64,000 nucleotides of DNA from Actinoplanes teichomyceticus ATCC 31121. GTDB lineage: Bacteria; Actinomycetota; Actinomycetes; Mycobacteriales; Micromonosporaceae. Made by a program: the position numbers and the translations under genes. Under the pieces are notes generated by a model. The model saw nothing but the letters and a program-made list of their open reading frames with translations. It had not been told where the DNA came from and did not search any database. Shown in pieces: positions 17,261 through 25,770 of this stretch. The stretch lies in the NCBI RefSeq assembly GCF_003711105.1, contig NZ_CP023865.1, forward strand, positions 4,551,001 to 4,615,000, given 5' to 3'. How positions within the stretch are numbered: position 1 is the stretch's first letter; every line of letters begins with the position of its first letter.

Positions 17261-18817
17261 CTACCGCCCGGCGACCTGGAGACCTTCCGCGCGGGCCAGG
17301 TCGCCGACCACCACCCGGTTGCGACCCTGTTCCTTGGCGGCGTACAACGCCCGGTCGGCGTGCCGCAGCAGGTCCTCGGCGCTCGCGCCGGGCGCGGTCT
17401 GGACCACGCCGGCGCTGAAGGTGGCGCGCAGCGGGCCGCGCGGGGTGTCGACCACGACCAGCGAGCAGGCCTGCCGCCAGCGCTCGGCCAGGTCCGCGGC
17501 GGCCCGCGCGTCGATGCCGGGCAGCACGACCGCGAACTCCTCACCGCCGTAACGGGCCACCGTGCCGGCCGTGCCGACCGCGCCGTCGATCCCCTGGGCC
17601 AGCCGGATCAGCACCTCGTCGCCGGTGGCGTGCCCGTAGGTGTCGTTGACCGCCTTGAAGTGGTCCACGTCGATCAGCACCGCCGACAGCGGACGGTCCT
17701 CGGCGGCGGCGCGCCGCACCTGCTCGCGCAGCACCGTGTTCAGGTGGCGGCGGTTGTAGACGCCGGTCAGGCCGTCCCGTACCGCCTGGTCGGTCAGCTC
17801 GGCACGCAGCCGTTCCAGCTCGGTGATGTCGCGGACCACCACCACCGTGCCGGAGGACTCGCCCCGGTCCGGCCGCAGCGGGACCACGCGCACGTCGTAG
17901 ACGGTGCCGCCGGCCACCGTGATGGCCTGCTGGTCCGGCCCGGAGAGGATGGGCGCCAGCTGCGGCCCGGCGATCTCCTGCCAGGGCCGGCCCACCACGT
18001 GTCCGGCCGACGCCGGGTGCAGGGCGGCCAGCATCGCCGCGGCGGCCGGGTTGACGTCGAGGAACCGGCCCGCCCGGTCCAGCACCATCACCGCGTCGCT
18101 CAGCGCCGCGATCACCTGCTTGTACGCCACCGGCATGCGCCGGGCGGACAGGCCGGAGCGCTCCGCCCACCACCACATCGTCGCGGTGCCGACGAACAGC
18201 ACGGGCGTCAGGTCGACCTGCCGCTCCCCCATGTCCACGAAGATGCTCACCAGGTTGCCGACGGCCGGGGCGAAGGCGCCGGTCAGGAAGATGACGAAGA
18301 CCAGCCGGTGGCCGCGGACCGCCCGCCGCATCGCGACCACCCCGCGCGCGGTGCCCAGCCCGATCATGGCGTAGCAGTACACCGTGTGCAGCCAGTAGAG
18401 CGGGCCGGGCTCCGCGGTGACGCCGCCGCCCGGGGCGGCGCGGACCGCGTCGAAGAAGGCGTGATGCCAGGGGTCGGTCAGCACGAACAGCATCAGCAGC
18501 ACCGGATGCACCAGCAGCAGGGCCTGCCGGCGGCGCAGCCGGTCCAGCCGGTGCCCGGTGAACACGGTGGTGTGCCAGACGAAGCCGGCCACGATCATCG
18601 CGACGCCGGGGAACATGGCGTAGGTCGCCAGCAGCGCGACGCGCGGCGACGCGCCGGCGGCCACCGCCTGCGCCAGCGACCAGTGCGTGGCCCCGGCCGT
18701 GATCAGCGCCAGCGGCGCCGCCAGCGGGGACAACCGGCGGCGGCGCCAGGAGAGCACCGCGTACAGCGCCGAGAGCACGGCCGCGGCGGCGTACACCCAG
18801 ACCAGCGCGGCACCCAT
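17261..18817 (-). CDS. Membrane-bound diguanylate cyclase (7TM-PAS-GGDEF)
   Basis: A 518-aa protein. Residues 1-220 contain about seven hydrophobic helices in the pattern of the histidine-kinase N-terminal 7TM sensor. Residues 230-345 form a PAS domain (VIAALSDAVMVLDRAGRFLDVNPAA). Residues 350-505 form a GGDEF domain with DGLTGVYNRR, DVDHFKAVND and the active site RYGGEEF near residue 422, expected to make c-di-GMP from two GTP. The RxxD inhibitory site normally just before the active loop is replaced by GTAG, so classical product inhibition is not expected. There is no EAL domain. ATG 18817 follows a GGAGGGGG ribosome site. Confidence 0.88.
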   Translation of the reverse strand: MGAALVWVYAAAAVLSALYAVLSWRRRRLSPLAAPLALITAGATHWSLAQAVAAGASPRVALLATYAMFPGVAMIVAGFVWHTTVFTGHRLDRLRRRQALLLVHPVLLMLFVLTDPWHHAFFDAVRAAPGGGVTAEPGPLYWLHTVYCYAMIGLGTARGVVAMRRAVRGHRLVFVIFLTGAFAPAVGNLVSIFVDMGERQVDLTPVLFVGTATMWWWAERSGLSARRMPVAYKQVIAALSDAVMVLDRAGRFLDVNPAAAAMLAALHPASAGHVVGRPWQEIAGPQLAPILSGPDQQAITVAGGTVYDVRVVPLRPDRGESSGTVVVVRDITELERLRAELTDQAVRDGLTGVYNRRHLNTVLREQVRRAAAEDRPLSAVLIDVDHFKAVNDTYGHATGDEVLIRLAQGIDGAVGTAGTVARYGGEEFAVVLPGIDARAAADLAERWRQACSLVVVDTPRGPLRATFSAGVVQTAPGASAEDLLRHADRALYAAKEQGRNRVVVGDLARAEGLQVAGR

Positions 18818-18929
18818 CGGTCACCCCCTCCACTCCCGCCGACGCAGATCGGCCGGTGGCGCGGGGAACTGAGCCGATCGCGCCGGGGCGGACGATCGGG
18901 GCGGGCCGGCCGCTCCGATCGTCGCCGGG

Positions 18930-19667
18930 TCAGGGCAGCTGGACGCGGTCGATCAGGCCGGCCGCGGTGAACGCCCGGACCAGCGCGTCACGCCCTTCGG
19001 TGAAGTGCGCCCAGCTGTCGAAGTGCACCGGCACGATCTGCCGGGCGCCCAGGATGCCGGCGGCCGCGGCGGCCTGCTCGCTGTCGAGGGTGAGCAGCGC
19101 GCCGTCGAACAGGCCGGTCCGCACCGCGCCGGCGAACAGGACCGCCGTGCCGACCGGGCCGAACCGCTCGGCGACCTGCTCGACCAGCTCCAGCGCGGCA
19201 TTGTCGCCGCTGACGTAGACGGTGGGAAGTCCGGCGCCGGTCAGCACGAAACCGGTCACCTCGCCGGTGAGCGGCTCGCAGCCCACCGGGCCGTGCCGCG
19301 CGGGCACCCCGGTCACGGTGACCGCGCCGACGGTGACCGACTCCCACGGTGCCAGCCCGCGGGCCGTCCCGCCGAGCCGCTGCGCGCCGCTGACCGTGGT
19401 CAGGGTGAGCGGGACGTCGGCGAGCAGGGCCCGGCCGGCGTCGTCGAGGTTGTCGGCGTGCTGGTCGTGCGAGAGCAGGACCACGTCGATGCGGCCCAGG
19501 TCGGCGGGGGCGGCGGCGGGCGGGGCCAGCTTGGTCAGCGTGGTGCCGCTGGGTGAGGTGTAGCTGCCGGGCTGGTCGAACGTCGGGTCGGTGAGCAGGC
19601 GCAGGTCGCCGTACTCGAGCAGGGCGGTGGGGCCGCCGAGGGTGTGGACCGGGATCGCGTCGGACAT
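18930..19667 (-). CDS. MBL-fold metallohydrolase, UlaG-like
   Basis: A 245-aa protein of the beta-lactamase-like fold. The metal motif is SHDQHADNLD, followed later by PARHGP (third histidine), YVSGDNA (bridging Asp) and PVHFDSW (last histidine), the pattern of lactonase/UlaG-type members. The substrate cannot be deduced. GAGGAAG precedes ATG 19667. It is transcribed divergently from a CGNR-type regulator across 81 bp that carry an array of alternating 8-bp operator-like repeats, so it is probably the regulator's target. Confidence 0.8.
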   Translation of the reverse strand: MSDAIPVHTLGGPTALLEYGDLRLLTDPTFDQPGSYTSPSGTTLTKLAPPAAAPADLGRIDVVLLSHDQHADNLDDAGRALLADVPLTLTTVSGAQRLGGTARGLAPWESVTVGAVTVTGVPARHGPVGCEPLTGEVTGFVLTGAGLPTVYVSGDNAALELVEQVAERFGPVGTAVLFAGAVRTGLFDGALLTLDSEQAAAAAGILGARQIVPVHFDSWAHFTEGRDALVRAFTAAGLIDRVQLP

Positions 19668-19674
19668 GACTTCC

Positions 19675-19743
19675 TCACGGATAGCAGGGCTGTCATCCGT
19701 GAACCTAGCTGTTTGTCACGGATATCGGCAAGCTGTACCGTGA
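19675..19743. promoter_or_regulatory. Four-site operator array between hydrolase and CGNR regulator
   Basis: TCACGGAT occurs at 19675-19682, inverted as ATCCGTGA at 19695-19702, direct again at 19716-19723, and as a one-mismatch inverted copy TACCGTGA at 19736-19743. Centre-to-centre spacings are 20, 21 and 20 bp, about two helical turns, so all sites lie on one face of the DNA in alternating orientation. The third overlaps the -35 box and the fourth the -10 box of the regulator gene. Confidence 0.75.
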
Positions 19744-19748
19744 GAAGG
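19713..19748 (+). promoter_or_regulatory. Promoter of the CGNR regulator
   Basis: TTGTCA (19713-19718), a 17-bp spacer, TACCGT (19736-19741), then 7 nt to GTG 19749. This implies a leaderless or nearly leaderless transcript. Two copies of the operator repeat sit on the promoter hexamers, which predicts autoregulation. Confidence 0.65.
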
Positions 19749-20318
19749 GTGATCGAAGCTGCACCCGGCGCGGACCGGCACCCCGGCCTCGACCTGGCCA
19801 ACAGCCGCCTCGCCAGGCCCGGCGTCCCGCCCACCGACCTGCTCGACACCCCGCCGGCCGCGACCCGCTGGCTCGTCGAGCGCGGGCTGGCCCCGGCCGG
19901 CGCCGGCCTGCACGAGGCGTGCGCGGGCCGGCTGCGAGCGCTGCGCGAGCACATCCGGGACCTGTTCGCGGCGCATGTCGCGGGCGGCGAGCCGCCGGCC
20001 GGGGCGCTGGCCGCGATCAATGCCGCGCTCACCCGCGTGCCGACCGCCGCCGAGCTGCGCTGGGACCCGGACCGCGGGCTGCACCGCGCCGCCGGGCACC
20101 CGACCGATCAGGTGGTCGACCACGCGCTCGGGGTGCTCGCCGCCGACGCCGCCGACCTGCTCACCGGCCCCGACGCCGAGCGCCTGACCGCCTGCGATTC
20201 GCACCCCTGCCTGCGGTTCCTGCTGCGCAGCGGGCGGCGGCAGTGGTGCTCGGTGCGCTGCGGCGACCGGGCCCGGGCGGCCCGGGCGTACGCCCGGCGC
20301 TCGGCCGCCCCGCGCTGA
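19749..20318 (+). CDS. CGNR zinc-finger transcriptional regulator (ABATE domain)
   Basis: A 189-aa protein. The N-terminal part (LDLANSRLARPG..DLLDTPPAATRWL) matches the ABATE stress-response domain; the C-terminal 45 residues, with CDSHPCLRFLL and QWCSVRCGDRARAARAYARR, form the zinc finger. The name-giving CGNR motif is here CGDR, and the four zinc-ligand cysteines are retained. Such proteins bind DNA and often control adjacent genes. GTG 19749 is chosen from the promoter spacing; GTG 19740 is an alternative. It is divergent from the MBL hydrolase gene, with shared repeats in between. Confidence 0.8.
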   Translation: MIEAAPGADRHPGLDLANSRLARPGVPPTDLLDTPPAATRWLVERGLAPAGAGLHEACAGRLRALREHIRDLFAAHVAGGEPPAGALAAINAALTRVPTAAELRWDPDRGLHRAAGHPTDQVVDHALGVLAADAADLLTGPDAERLTACDSHPCLRFLLRSGRRQWCSVRCGDRARAARAYARRSAAPR

Positions 20319-20420
20319 CCGGCCGCCGGCCGCACGGCCACCACCGGTTTATCCGCGCCGGTACGCCGGTACATCCACCACGCGTCCCCTTCCGCGACAG
20401 CCCCGACCTCAGGAGAGCCG

Positions 20421-21230
20421 ATGAGCCGAGAGATCGCCCGCGAACTGCACGTCAGCCCGGACTTCGACGCCGGGGTGGAGATCGAGCGCCGGCTCGCCTT
20501 CCTCGCCGGCACGCTGGTCACCACCGGCGCGCGGACCCTGGTGCTGGGGATCAGCGGCGGTGTGGACTCGTCCACCGCCGGGCGCCTCTGCCAGCTCGCC
20601 GCGGAACGCGCCCGGCAGGACGGGCACCACGCCGAGTTCATCGCGATGCGGCTGCCGTACGGCGTCCAGCGTGACGAGCACGACGCGCAGGCGGCGCTGG
20701 CGTTCATCCGGCCGGACCGGGTGCTGACCGTCGACGTGCGACCGGCCGCCGACGCCGCCCTGCAGGCACTGGTGGCCGCCGGGCTGACCACCCGGGACGC
20801 CGCCGAGCGGGACTTCATCCTCGGCAACATCAAGGCCCGGGAACGGATGATCGCCCAGTACGCGGTCGCCTCCGCGACCGGCGGGCTGGTGGTCGGCACG
20901 GATCACGCCGCGGAAGCGGTCACCGGCTTCTTCACCAAGCACGGTGACGGGGCGGCCGACGTCGTACCCCTGGAGGGCCTGACCAAGCGGCGCGTGCGCG
21001 CCGTGGCCGGGGCGCTGGGCGCTGCGGCCGGGCTGGTCGACAAGGTGCCCACCGCCGACCTGGAGTCGCTGCGCCCCGGCGTCGCCGACGAGGACGTGCT
21101 GGGGTTCAGCTACGACGACATCGACGACTTCCTCGAGGGCAAGCCGGTGCGGCCGCAGGTGGCGGACGCCATCACCGCGCGCTTCCGGCAGACCGCCCAC
21201 AAGCGCCGCCTGCCGCTGGGCCCGTCCTGA
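20421..21230 (+). CDS. nadE: Ammonia-dependent NAD(+) synthetase
   Basis: A 269-aa single-domain enzyme that adenylates and amidates nicotinate adenine dinucleotide to NAD in the last step of NAD synthesis. VLGISGGVDSSTAG is the PP-loop ATP site; RLPYGVQRDEHDAQAAL, GNIKARERMIAQYAVA and VVGTDHAAEAVTGFFTKHGDGAADV are near-diagnostic NadE segments. There is no N-terminal nitrilase domain, so free ammonia or an external glutaminase supplies nitrogen; the length fits the short NadE class. CAGGAGAG precedes ATG 20421. Confidence 0.95.
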   Translation: MSREIARELHVSPDFDAGVEIERRLAFLAGTLVTTGARTLVLGISGGVDSSTAGRLCQLAAERARQDGHHAEFIAMRLPYGVQRDEHDAQAALAFIRPDRVLTVDVRPAADAALQALVAAGLTTRDAAERDFILGNIKARERMIAQYAVASATGGLVVGTDHAAEAVTGFFTKHGDGAADVVPLEGLTKRRVRAVAGALGAAAGLVDKVPTADLESLRPGVADEDVLGFSYDDIDDFLEGKPVRPQVADAITARFRQTAHKRRLPLGPS

Positions 21231-21313
21231 GCGGCCCGGCCCGCGGGCCCCGCAATCCCGGTGAGCCCGCGGTCCGCGCGACCCGGCCTGAGCGAGGCCG
21301 CGGCTCACGGCGA

Positions 21314-21344
21314 GCCCGCGCCGGCCGGTCCGGCCGGCGCGGGC
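21314..21344. terminator. Bidirectional terminator hairpin between nadE and peroxidase gene
   Basis: A perfect 13-bp stem (21314-21326 with 21332-21344; arm core CCCGCGCCGGCC) with a 5-nt loop lies between two convergent genes. There is no T-tract, as is common in high-G+C actinomycetes. Confidence 0.75.
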
Positions 21345-21349
21345 ACCGG

Positions 21350-23275
21350 TCAGTTCGGCAGCACCAGGATCTGGCCCGCGACGATCCGGTCCGGGTTGGC
21401 GATCACGTCCCGGTTCCGGGCGAAGATCTCCGGCCAGCGGTCACCGTCGCCGAGCTGCGCGCGGGCGATGCCGGTGAGCGTGTCCCCACGCCGGACCGTG
21501 TACAGGCGCGGGATCGGGCCGGTCGGCTGCGCCGGCGGCAACGCCAGGACCTGGCCGGCGAAGATCTGATTCGGGTTGCGGATCACCGAGCGGTTCAGCA
21601 GGTAGATCTCCGGCCAGCGGCTGGCGTTGCCGAGCTGGCTCCTGGCGATGCCGGTGAGCGTGTCGCCGCGCCGGACCGTGTACGTCCGGGGCGGCTGGCC
21701 ACCGGTCAGCACCCCGGCCAGCCGTAGCAGGTCGGCCAGCTCGAACGTGTCCCGCTTGGCGGCCGGCAGGAACGGCCGCCACGCCGGCAGCCGCAGGATC
21801 GAGTCCGCGCTGCGGCGTACCAGCCCGACCAGCACCTCGGCGACCAGGGTGCTGCCCACCGGGCCCAGGCGCGCGCCCCGGTGGAAGTGGTTCGCCTCGG
21901 CGAGGATGTAGAACCACAGCGGGGTACGCGACTCGAACCCGCCCGCCTGCAGCGCGGCGACCTGCTCCGGGCCGCCCGCCGCGGCGAGCAGTTCGTCCTT
22001 GCCGAGCACCGGCAGGTCGAGCAGCTGGGCGACGGCCTGTCCGGTGGGCACCCGCAGCCGGTAACCGCGCAGCAGGTTGCGTACCGGCAGCCGGGCGGCG
22101 TCCGCCGGCGTCTCGGTCACCCCGGTCACCGTGCGCAGGTTGAACAGCGCCCGGTTGCCGGTGGTGGCGACCCGGGTGTCGATCCGGCGCGCCTTGCCGA
22201 CCGCCGGATCGTCACCGATGATGTTCTCCCACTCGATGATCCAGTTCTCCGGCAGCGTCGCGAAGTCGCCGAGCTGCCCGCTGAGCGCGGTGAAGGTGAA
22301 CAGCAGCTCCAGCGTCGCGGGCACGCCGCCCGGACGGAGGTGGAAGTTGACGTTGAAGTTGTACGCCGCGCGCACCATCGTGTGGCCGAACCGGTAGCCG
22401 GCCGCCGCGAACTCCAGCGGCATCCGCAGCGGCGTGGCCAGCGGATCGAACCAGCGGTTGCCGCGGGTGACGACGTCGTCCACGATCTCCGGCTGGGCGA
22501 TCCGCTTGAGGAAGTCGTGCACGACGATGTGCTGATAGTGCTGGCGCAGGATGCGCTGCGCCTCGGTGCCCGAGAATCCCCGCGTGACCAGCGCGTTGTG
22601 CGCCTTGAGGAACGCGACGTGCAGCTGGGCGATGATGGTGTTCTCGTCGTTGCGCGGGTCGCCGGTCAGTGCCGCGCGATCGTGCTCGATGTCGCCGCCG
22701 GCCGGTTCCCGGGGCAGGTCGTTGTCGTCGCCCTTGCCGGGCGGGCGGGCCAACGGCGGCTCGGTGCTGCCGGTCGGGCTGACCCTGCCCACCAGCAGTT
22801 TCGCGGGGTCGGCCGGATCGCGCGGCGCGGGCGCGCCGTAGACGCTGTCCAGGTCCAGGCTGCCGGTGCGCAGATTGCGCAGCGTGCCACGGATCTGTTC
22901 CGGCGGCAACGGGGTCATCGCCGGGTCGAGCAGGTCGCCGATCGCCGCCGAACCGACCTCCAGCGTGATGTCGTGGTCGACGAACTGCCCGAAATAGGTG
23001 TAGGCGGCCGGGATCGGGCTGTCCTCACCCGGCCGGTCCGGGTCGACCATCGTCGCGCCGAGCCGTTTGAGCAGTTGCGGCATGTTCGCCGTCGCGGGCA
23101 GCAGATTCGCCTCGTCCTCCTGCAGCCCGGGGAACAGGAAGTCGAAGCTGTGCGCGTCCACCGGTGGAGTGAGCGCGAATCGTGCCGGCGAGCGCGCGCT
23201 GAATTCCGCGAGGTCACCGGCGGCCCGGTTGATTTCCTGATCGGTGATGACTCGTCCGTGCGGCAGACGTGGCAT
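21350..23275 (-). CDS. Animal-type haem peroxidase with two C-terminal LysM domains
   Basis: A 641-aa protein. Residues 60-510 match the animal haem peroxidase superfamily: distal histidine in GQFVDHDIT (near residue 98), catalytic Arg region GDPRNDENTIIAQLH, and proximal histidine in YRFGHTMV (near 296). Residues 530-580 and 590-641 are two LysM modules, each beginning YTVRRGDTLTGIA and containing RWPEI and a terminal GQ-L-LP. LysM usually binds peptidoglycan or chitin glycans, suggesting a cell-wall-located oxidant, yet no signal peptide is visible at ATG 23275 (ribosome site GGAAGGAAGG), so the export route is unclear. The in-frame upstream extension is not conserved-looking. Confidence 0.88.
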   Translation of the reverse strand: MPRLPHGRVITDQEINRAAGDLAEFSARSPARFALTPPVDAHSFDFLFPGLQEDEANLLPATANMPQLLKRLGATMVDPDRPGEDSPIPAAYTYFGQFVDHDITLEVGSAAIGDLLDPAMTPLPPEQIRGTLRNLRTGSLDLDSVYGAPAPRDPADPAKLLVGRVSPTGSTEPPLARPPGKGDDNDLPREPAGGDIEHDRAALTGDPRNDENTIIAQLHVAFLKAHNALVTRGFSGTEAQRILRQHYQHIVVHDFLKRIAQPEIVDDVVTRGNRWFDPLATPLRMPLEFAAAGYRFGHTMVRAAYNFNVNFHLRPGGVPATLELLFTFTALSGQLGDFATLPENWIIEWENIIGDDPAVGKARRIDTRVATTGNRALFNLRTVTGVTETPADAARLPVRNLLRGYRLRVPTGQAVAQLLDLPVLGKDELLAAAGGPEQVAALQAGGFESRTPLWFYILAEANHFHRGARLGPVGSTLVAEVLVGLVRRSADSILRLPAWRPFLPAAKRDTFELADLLRLAGVLTGGQPPRTYTVRRGDTLTGIARSQLGNASRWPEIYLLNRSVIRNPNQIFAGQVLALPPAQPTGPIPRLYTVRRGDTLTGIARAQLGDGDRWPEIFARNRDVIANPDRIVAGQILVLPN

Positions 23276-23759
23276 GGCCTTCCTTCCCCGTCGAAGTGTG
23301 CGGCCGAGAGAACGCCGGGCGGAGGCGGTCACCGGACCATCCGCATCGACCTGCGCCAATCGGGCCACCATAGGCCGATTCACCCGTCCGGGGGCGGTCG
23401 GATCATGGACAGCCGGCGACGATGGCCGATTCCGATCGCCGACCGGCAGATCGCGATCCCGCACCAGACCTGCAAATGGGGATTGCGGGCGCGGCTCTCC
23501 CGGCGGCGAGAGATGCGGTCACGCAATTGCTCCGTCCCCGGAAACCGCCGGCGCCGCATCCGCCGAGGACTTCGCCCACCGCGGACCGGAATCGCGTTCG
23601 CCGCGAATGCGGAAACGACCGGAAATGCCGGCGGCATCTTTTTCCGCGAGGGAGAAGAATCACATGGCGCCATCCGTACGTGCTCGCCGCACGCGCCGAT
23701 CGGCCGCTGCCGGCGCGCGCCCGCCACCATCGGGGCCCGGCACCGGCTATGTTGCTCGG
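23276..23759. other. 484-bp divergent intergenic region
   Basis: This region separates the peroxidase and SDR genes. It contains no convincing gene. An in-frame ATG at 23664 with GGGAGAAG upstream would extend the SDR by 32 poorly conserved, Arg/Ala-rich residues; the -10 box at 23748 argues for the shorter start. Confidence 0.5.
23748..23759 (+). promoter_or_regulatory. Leaderless -10 box of the SDR gene
   Basis: TATGTT at 23748-23753 followed by exactly 6 nt and ATG 23760, the geometry expected for transcription starting at the A of the start codon. There is no Shine-Dalgarno sequence at this start. Confidence 0.5.
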
Positions 23760-24557
23760 ATGCAGCGCACCGCCCTGGTCACCGGCGCCTCCTCCGGCAT
23801 CGGGCTCGCCACCGCCACCGCCCTGGTCGCACGCGGTTACCGGGTCATCGGCACCAGCCGGGACCCGTCCTCGATCGGCCACCGGGTGGACGGCGTCGAG
23901 TACACCGCTCTCGACCTCGGCTCCGACGAGTCCATCGCCGCTCTGGCCGAGCCGCTCCAGCACGTCGACGTGCTGGTCAACAACGCCGGCGAGAGCCAGT
24001 CCGGGCCGTTGGAGGAACTGCCGGCGGACGCGCTGCGGCGGCTGTTCGAGGTCAACGTGCTCGGGCCGGTACGGCTGGCCCAGCTGGCGCTGCCCGGGAT
24101 GCGCGAGCGCGGCTGGGGCCGGGTGGTGATGGTCGGCTCGATGCTGGCGTCGTTCCCGCTCGCGTACCGGTCGTCGTACGTCGCGTCCAAGGCGGCGCTC
24201 CGGGGGTTCGCCAGCGCGGCACGGCACGAGTACTCGCCGTACGGGGTGTGGCTGACCACGGTGGAACCCGGCTCGATCAACACCGGGCTCAGCGAGCGGC
24301 GCACCGTGTACCTCGCCGACGACTCCCCGCACCGCGCCGACTTCGGCCGGATGCTGGCCGCGCTCAATCGCAACGAGAAGGCCGGGGTGCCGCCGGAGCG
24401 GGTCGCGGCGACCATCGTCACCGCCATCGAGGCGGCGCGGCCCCGGCAGCGGTACGCCGTGGGCAGCAACGCGCCGCTGGTCTTCGCCCTGCGCCGGGTG
24501 GCTCCGGCCCGGCTGGTGGAGCGGCTCACCCACCGTAAGCACGATCTGGCCCGCTGA
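23760..24557 (+). CDS. Short-chain dehydrogenase/reductase
   Basis: A 265-aa classical SDR: TALVTGASSGIGLATA (NAD(P) site), DVLVNNAGES (NNAG), catalytic Ser in MVGSMLAS and YVASK (Tyr and Lys). After the active site, VEPGSINTGLSER matches the classical PG motif. Unknown oxidoreductase substrate. A leaderless-type promoter box precedes the ATG. The next gene starts 22 bp after this stop from its own leaderless-type box, so the two may be transcribed separately despite their proximity. Confidence 0.85.
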   Translation: MQRTALVTGASSGIGLATATALVARGYRVIGTSRDPSSIGHRVDGVEYTALDLGSDESIAALAEPLQHVDVLVNNAGESQSGPLEELPADALRRLFEVNVLGPVRLAQLALPGMRERGWGRVVMVGSMLASFPLAYRSSYVASKAALRGFASAARHEYSPYGVWLTTVEPGSINTGLSERRTVYLADDSPHRADFGRMLAALNRNEKAGVPPERVAATIVTAIEAARPRQRYAVGSNAPLVFALRRVAPARLVERLTHRKHDLAR

Positions 24558-24567
24558 GCCCGGCGGC

Positions 24568-24579
24568 TATGCTCGTCGG
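24568..24579 (+). promoter_or_regulatory. Leaderless -10 box of the exonuclease gene
   Basis: TATGCT at 24568-24573, 6 nt, then GTG 24580. Both the hexamer context (GGCTATG) and the spacing repeat those before the SDR gene. Confidence 0.5.
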
Positions 24580-25587
24580 GTGTCGCGTGCGGGTGGGTTG
24601 CTGCTGGTGCTGGACGGCAACAGCCTGCTGCACCGGGCGTACCACGCCAGCGACGGCTCGCCGGAGCCCGCCCCGGCGCTGCGCGGCCTGATCGGCTACC
24701 TCGCCCGGGCCGCCGCGCAGCTACGCCCGGACGCGGTGCTGGTCGGCTTCGACTGCCCGCGCGACTCGGCCCGGCGCGCCCAGCACCCGGGCTACAAGGC
24801 GCACCGGCCGGCGAAACCGGCCGAGCTGACCCGGCAGCTGGCGGCCGCCCCGGACCTGCTGCGCGCCGCCGGGGTGGGCACGGTCGTCCCGCCCGCCTGG
24901 GAGGCCGACGACGTGCTCGCCAGCTCGGCGGCGCTGGCCCGGCGGCTGGGCTGGCGGTCGGTGCTGATGACCAGCGACCGGGACGCGTTCGCGCTGATCG
25001 ACGACAGCACCTCGGTGCTGCGCGTCCGCAACGGCGGGTTCGACCGGTCGGTCCTGGTCGACTCCGGCTCGCTGCCCGCGATGTACGGCGTGCACCCCTG
25101 GCAGTACACCGATTTCGCGGCGCTGCGCGGCGACCCGTCGGACAACCTGCCCGGCGTGCGGCGTTTCGGGGCCCGCACGGCGGCGCGGCTGCTGGCGGCG
25201 TTCCGGTCGGTCGACGAGGCGTGGCGCGCCGGCCACGCCGCCGTGCGCGAGGTGGTCGGCGAGCCGGCCGCCGCCGCGCTGTGCGAGCCGGGGGCCCGGG
25301 AGATCGTCGACCGGAACCGCCGGCTCATGCGGATGCGCCACGACCTGCCCGTCCCCAGCCCCGAGTCGGCCCGGCTGCCGCTGGACTACCTGGTCATCCG
25401 CCAGGCTCTGCGCGCGCACGGGATCAATCTGGGGCCGTCGCTGTGGGCGCTGACCGGAGGCGACGCCACGGTCGACGGGCCACCGCAACCGGAGCCCGCC
25501 TGGGCCGCGACCCTGCGGCCGCGGGTGCTGCGCGCCGCGATGTCCGGCCGCCGCGACCCGATCCCCGGCCAGGCCGCGCTCTTCTGA
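24580..25587 (+). CDS. 5'-3' exonuclease (PIN/FEN-like, DNA polymerase I N-terminal domain type)
   Basis: A 335-aa stand-alone flap/5'-exonuclease. Metal-binding acidic clusters are visible: LLVLDGNSLLHRAYHA, GFDCPRDSAR, WEADDVLASSA and MTSDRDAFALI; ALRGDPSDNLPGVRRFG is the helix-hairpin-helix DNA-binding stretch (GDxSDNxPGVxGxG). The polymerase and 3'-5' domains of Pol I are absent. Expected role: removal of RNA primers or flaps in DNA repair and replication. GTG 24580 is chosen from the promoter spacing and because the conserved domain starts ten residues later. Confidence 0.88.
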   Translation: MSRAGGLLLVLDGNSLLHRAYHASDGSPEPAPALRGLIGYLARAAAQLRPDAVLVGFDCPRDSARRAQHPGYKAHRPAKPAELTRQLAAAPDLLRAAGVGTVVPPAWEADDVLASSAALARRLGWRSVLMTSDRDAFALIDDSTSVLRVRNGGFDRSVLVDSGSLPAMYGVHPWQYTDFAALRGDPSDNLPGVRRFGARTAARLLAAFRSVDEAWRAGHAAVREVVGEPAAAALCEPGAREIVDRNRRLMRMRHDLPVPSPESARLPLDYLVIRQALRAHGINLGPSLWALTGGDATVDGPPQPEPAWAATLRPRVLRAAMSGRRDPIPGQAALF

Positions 25588-25770
25588 CAACCCTTTCCGG
25601 GTACGAAACCCGCCGTCCCGCCCGCAGGCCACCGGCCGAGCCCCGGGGGCCGGGCCGCGCGACGCCCGCCGCGCGCCGGCCGGCGACGCGGCTTCCGGTG
25701 GGCCCCGCGGTGTCGGGTGGCCGTCCGGCGCCGGCGCGGGTTACCCTGCGGGACACATCGATCCCCCGGA

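Noticed and set aside
23664..23760. Longer SDR start at ATG 23664 with a good ribosome site
   Set aside because: The added 32 residues are unstructured and the SDR core begins at 23760, which has a well-spaced -10 box. Kept as an alternative, not as the call.
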